From Mesaphorura yosii (Eukaryota > Arthropoda > Collembola > Poduromorpha > Tullbergiidae): a stretch of DNA of 64,000 nt. The stretch lies in contig WIXG01000264.1 of NCBI GenBank assembly GCA_009869945.1, positions 49,041 through 113,040 on the forward strand. The letters run 5' to 3'. This document shows, piece after piece, positions 60,619-64,000 of the stretch; within the stretch, counting starts at the first letter, position 1; each line of letters opens with the position of its first letter. The position numbers were made by a program, and so were the translations under genes. Under the pieces are notes generated by a model that made no database searches, was not told the origin of the DNA, and worked only from the letters and a program-made list of their open reading frames with translations.

Positions 60619-61329
60619 ATTGCCTAATTCACTGATCACTTTAGTCACTAATTGATTATTGATTCACTTAATCGTGTCGAGTTGTCGAATTGAAGTCCCA
60701 TCGGGCTTCGGCTCTTCTACTTGGCAGAGGCAGGCCTTCGTCTTCGTCAGTGTCAGCGTTAGTTAAGACATGATGTAAGTCCCCTCCAAGTCGGTCTTCT
60801 CGTCTTCTGCAAGTGACATAAAAATTGATTATACCAGCAAAACTTATCAAAATGAATTATGCATGAGACTTAAGTGCCCGGAGGAATTATCAGCTTGAAC
60901 AGTTTGCTTACAGAATATAACGATGACAGTCTTTAATACCTGTTTCTCGAGTTGAGTTAATTTGTTAATTGTCTGAATTCACAAACGGTGCTTTAATTCT
61001 TCGCTTTTTTTTCCATTACGATGCTACGCGTTTCTCATAAGAATTAAGGAGGAGAAATACACGTACTGTAGCATGTGAAACCTGTAAAAACCAAGTTTAA
61101 AACTTCCGGCCGTTCCGGTCCCTCCCGTGCTTCGCAGCATCCATGCAATAAACAAAGTTGCAGCTCGAGAAATCATCCAGCAGACGAATGTGGTAAGTGG
61201 TATTGAGTAATGAACTGGAGAAGGCATTATCCAGCGACGCACAAGAAGCAAGAACAGATTGACAGAATCACAAATCCTAACGTGCACGAGTACGCGTGCG
61301 TCAAAACTCCTTGGAACAAGTATAATAAT
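60619..61329. other. intergenic, no supported gene
   Basis: Upstream region of ITFG1 and downstream region of the unknown minus-strand gene. Short frames only. Confidence 0.45.
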
Positions 61330-62582
61330 TTATTCAAGTACCTCAAGTGCCACAGTTTCAGTCCAGACAGCCTTCGACAACTTCGACTCCTCCACTGCAC
61401 CTTCAGCATTGTGCCCTTCCTTCTTGTCGATGTCTAGCAACTTCTTCAGCGAGAACTCGCACGCAGTGACCACCAAATCACGTCTGGAGCTCAGGCTGAG
61501 CAGGTGGTCAACAGTGCTCGGGGTTTTGACGCCCCAAATAATGTGCGCCATGCTCCGATCGCCGATTATACGGCCAAGAGTGGCTCGAGCAAAGTCATCG
61601 TTCGGTGCGTTCTCCACTTTGAACAGGTTAGTCTTGATCTTTTCTGGTTTCATGAGCCTCTGGAAGATTTGCTCTCTCGGGTTGATGTCCGCGACGGGCC
61701 ACATCGTGGGAATGAGCACGTACACTTTGTCCCACTCCTCCTCGCCCATTTCCAGCTTCCACTCCAGGATTGCGGGGTACACGTGGTTGACTTGGGTCTC
61801 GGCAGCCTCCTTCATCGCCTCTTCCAGGTATGGCACCATCTCCTCGGCAAACTCCATGAAATGCTTCTGCTGGACGTTCTTCTTCTCCAGGCACCGTTCC
61901 GTGTATTTTATCGCGAGCCGCAGCATCTTCTTGGCGCGGTGCAGCTCCTCCTTCGTCAGGTCGTCGTCCGAGCCTTTTGGGCTTGACTTGGCTGCTTTGA
62001 CGGCCTCCAGCGAGTCCCTCAGCTTCTCTTGATACCGACTGATTGCTCCGTGCCAGGCTGGCGACGTGGGGTAGTTGAAGTAAGAGGACACGATCGTGAA
62101 AAGAGCCAGTGGAATGTGGGCCAGCGCCTTGTTCCGTTCGTACGAGCCCGGCACGGGTGCGAGGTGCTTCACAGTCCCATCACGAAGAAACAGCTTGAAC
62201 GTGCTGCCGACACCAGCAAATCCGGGCTCGTAGTCCGAAGCAAGGATGAGTGGGAACAAATTGCGGCCGACTCGGTCCATAAAGCCGTTGTAGCTCTCCC
62301 GCATTGCGAGATTCAGGTCACGAAGGGTCAGTTGCAGTGTGGGCTTCGGATCCGTCTTCTTGAAGGGAGCCACGTTGTTGATGAGCGTATCCCACGACTT
62401 GTCGCGTTGGGAGATGATGGCCAGAAGCTGTTCATAGTCGCCCCACTTGGGCATCGGGTACTTGGACGACTTCTTGCTGACGGAGCCTGGCCCAGGCTCA
62501 GGCTGCTGCTGCTCCGTGTCGCTGTCGTTGCCGCTGAAGCTGGAGTCAGGGGCGGCGTGGGCGGGAGTGTGAAGGAGTCCTA
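61330..62582 (-). CDS. unknown conserved-looking soluble protein, 5' exon not found
   Basis: A long minus-strand exon starts after an acceptor (ttttcacag) at 62582 and is open to a stop at 61330, 416 codons. The first internal Met is at 62454. It begins with an Ala/Ser/Gln-rich linker, then a globular part: PMPKWGDYEQLLAIISQRDK, YNGFMDRVGRNLFPLILASDY, TSPAWHGAISRYQEKLRDSL. A charged helical stretch with KEELHRAKKMLRLAIKYTERC follows, then WDKVYVLIPTMWPVADINPREQ and IGDRSMAHIIWGVKTPSTVD. No signal, membrane helix or catalytic motif that I recognise. Codon use and integrity suggest a real gene. A first exon ending in phase 1 must lie upstream; a candidate near 62740 has the wrong phase. Confidence 0.6.
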
Positions 62583-63278
62583 CTGTGAAAATTACTCAAT
62601 TACAATAATTTACCAATTAATTTGTAAGTTGTAACACATTGAAATTTGAAAGCAAAAGGCAAGAAGCCAAAACACATAAATTCCATACCCAAAAGAAGAC
62701 TTGAGCAAGCCACAAGCCGAAACAAAACCCTTCATATTCTTAAATACACACAAAGTAAAGTTATTGCAGATAATGAACAAGTGTAGACGTGGTCGCACTC
62801 CTCTCCTTGATGGAATCTGATTTCTTGCAAGCGTGTTTGAAGATTCTCGCTCACGCCTTTGCGAACGCCAACTGATTTGACGATTGATTGGAAAATTACT
62901 TTAACTCGCCTACTTTGCTTAGTGTTTACTGTCCTACAATCAAGACGTCGATGCCCTCTCCCGGTCCAGGAAGTAGAATTTCCGAGGAATTAAGCTAAGT
63001 TAGAACATTTCCAATCCAAGTCCAAGTCGACGTGCTGCAGTTCATTGACATGGCCTACATTCAAAACTCGCTGCCTGTCTGACGGCAGTCCAAAAAATTT
63101 GCACATGGGGTAATTGAAGACAAACAGACAGACGCGGAGAAAGGAAGAAAGAGTGTTCTAGAACATTCGATTAGAATAATTTATTAGTGGATTGTCAATC
63201 TATCAATTTCAACGAGTAACAAAATTATGTACATTATATTAATGTAATACTCAATGGAATGATGGAATCGGTCGCATT
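62583..63278. other. intergenic or intronic, no supported gene
   Basis: AT-rich. May hold the first exon of the unknown gene to the left. No recognisable feature. Confidence 0.4.
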
Positions 63279-63437
63279 TTAGTCGAAGTCTTGCATTGTC
63301 ATCTGCTTGAGTTTCTTGGGAGTAGGCGGTGACTCCTCGGCGTTGACGGCGACGGATTGGGCTGAGTCTGGGACTGGTGAATTAACAGCTGCTGTCTCTG
63401 GCGTTGGATCGACTGATTGCGTGTTTGTCGATGCGGG
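63279..63437 (-). CDS. candidate 3' terminal exon ending in KKLKQMTMQDFD
   Basis: After an acceptor (ttccgaccag) the minus strand reads 52 codons rich in Pro, Ser, Thr and Val (PASTNTQSVDPTPETAAVNS to EESPPTPKKLKQMTMQDFD), then a stop. The Lys-rich end followed by QMTMQDFD loosely resembles a PIP-box-like or other short linear tail, but the aromatic pair is incomplete. It may be the last exon of the gene entering from the right edge, by splicing from GGGGTTGGA/gtgaga inside that exon. Confidence 0.35.
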   Translation of the reverse strand, partial: PASTNTQSVDPTPETAAVNSPVPDSAQSVAVNAEESPPTPKKLKQMTMQDFD

Positions 63438-63636
63438 CTGGTCGGAAGTTATTTACTTGCACTTTTCCATATTAGAGATTGGGCTAAAGGAATTTACGAC
63501 TTAAAACTATAGCGGACTAAAAGTAAAAGTTAAATACTAAGAATTGGAGAATAAAGTTACGCTAATAAAAGAATTACTGGAAGGTGGGACTAAAAAACCG
63601 TAGTAAAAGCACTCACTAAAACCATGTAACACCGCA

Positions 63637-64000
63637 TTACAATAAAAATATCTCATAAAATCTTTCCCCACGTGGCAACGTTCCAAGCACTGCAGCCACA
63701 TTTCCACGCTGAATCGCCAAAGACATACGCTGCAGAAGAAAGGCCGGTGCACGCTTTTCCCCAGTCGTTACTGCAACTCTCACTCCAACCCCCGTCACGT
63801 CTCCATCCGCCAATTTCGCCTCTACTTTCTTCGGGTCGAATTTGGCGGTGGGCGGCTTTCGTCCTTTTCGCGGCCGCGGGTGGGGCACGGCGCTGGCATG
63901 GTCCTCCTCCCAGCGACGGACATTCACCTTCACCCACGTGGTCAAATTCTCAACGCCGTCAGCCTTTTCCGGCACCCTGAGCACTGCGTACGGGAAGAGG
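63637..64000 (-). CDS. partial gene running off the right edge
   Basis: A minus-strand frame open at base 64000: LFPYAVLRVPEKADG, VENLTTWVKVNVRRWEEDHA, a basic PRPRKGRKPPTAKFDPKKVEA linker, then LADGDVTGVGVRVAVTTGEK, LLQRMSLAIQRGNVAAVLGT and a stop at 63637. The segment near MSLAIQRGNVAAVLGTLP looks like a folded domain end, but I cannot name it. An internal GTGAGA donor gives an alternative in which the frame joins the 63437 exon. Confidence 0.5.
   Translation of the reverse strand, partial: LFPYAVLRVPEKADGVENLTTWVKVNVRRWEEDHASAVPHPRPRKGRKPPTAKFDPKKVEAKLADGDVTGVGVRVAVTTGEKRAPAFLLQRMSLAIQRGNVAAVLGTLPRGERFYEIFLL

Noticed and set aside
62610-62798. Possible signal-peptide first exon (MKGFVSACGLLKSS) for the unknown gene
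   Set aside because: Its donor sites leave phase 0 or 2, but the next exon needs phase 1.
1-64000. CRISPR arrays, operons, bacterial promoters, tRNA and rRNA genes
   Set aside because: Split genes and arthropod protein families show nuclear eukaryotic DNA; no regularly spaced repeats, and no tRNA or rRNA was recognised by eye, though tRNAs could be missed without a covariance search.

Overview
The window is eukaryotic nuclear DNA and almost certainly arthropod. Genes are split by short GT-AG introns (mostly about 60-110 bp), polyadenylation signals are AATAAA, and the gene content is animal: a dusky-like ZP-domain cuticle protein, rolling stone-like, otopetrin, a BTB-BACK-PHR protein, an equilibrative nucleoside transporter, selenoprotein T in its cysteine form, CRIPT and ITFG1/TIP. 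A springtail (Collembola) or another non-model arthropod rich in foreign genes would also fit the intronless 'rvt'-type reverse-transcriptase-like gene at the left edge. The species is an inference; I cannot name it.

Layout. 0-10 kb: an rvt-like gene open at the left edge, a theta-class GST, a wax-ester-synthase/DGAT-type acyltransferase, a small secreted protein (minus) and a rolling stone-like membrane protein (minus). 10-20 kb: an otopetrin proton channel, then two tandem secreted cysteine-rich paralogues with identical intron phases, separated by 2 kb holding a hAT transposase remnant. 20-31 kb: a BTB-PHR protein (minus), an adhesion GPCR whose ectodomain carries two kelch-like halves, a frame-broken pseudogene, a single-pass membrane protein (minus) and a second broken gene. 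31-37 kb: a small CC/P-rich protein with a GC-AG intron, ENT (minus) and an orphan RING exon. 38-44.6 kb: dusky-like (minus) with a 3.9 kb first intron. 44.6-56.4 kb: about 12 kb with no gene I can support. 56.4-64 kb: SELENOT, CRIPT, ITFG1 (minus), an unknown protein (minus), and the 3' end of a gene running off the right edge (minus).

These are independent nuclear genes, not an operon. Several concern membrane transport, cuticle or lipid barrier (WS/DGAT, dusky-like, ENT, otopetrin), but I see no shared pathway. The least conventional items are: (1) the rvt-like protein, in which metal-binding aspartates appear replaced (Asn319; Asp401-Gln402); (2) the adhesion GPCR with duplicated kelch-like ectodomain plus HormR, GPS and 7TM; (3) the tandem cysteine-rich family beginning SAFSSGR after the signal peptide; and (4) the orphan RING exon with its first zinc ligand changed to Tyr.

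Exon coordinates were built by hand from reading frame, splice consensus and recalled family conservation. No search was run.
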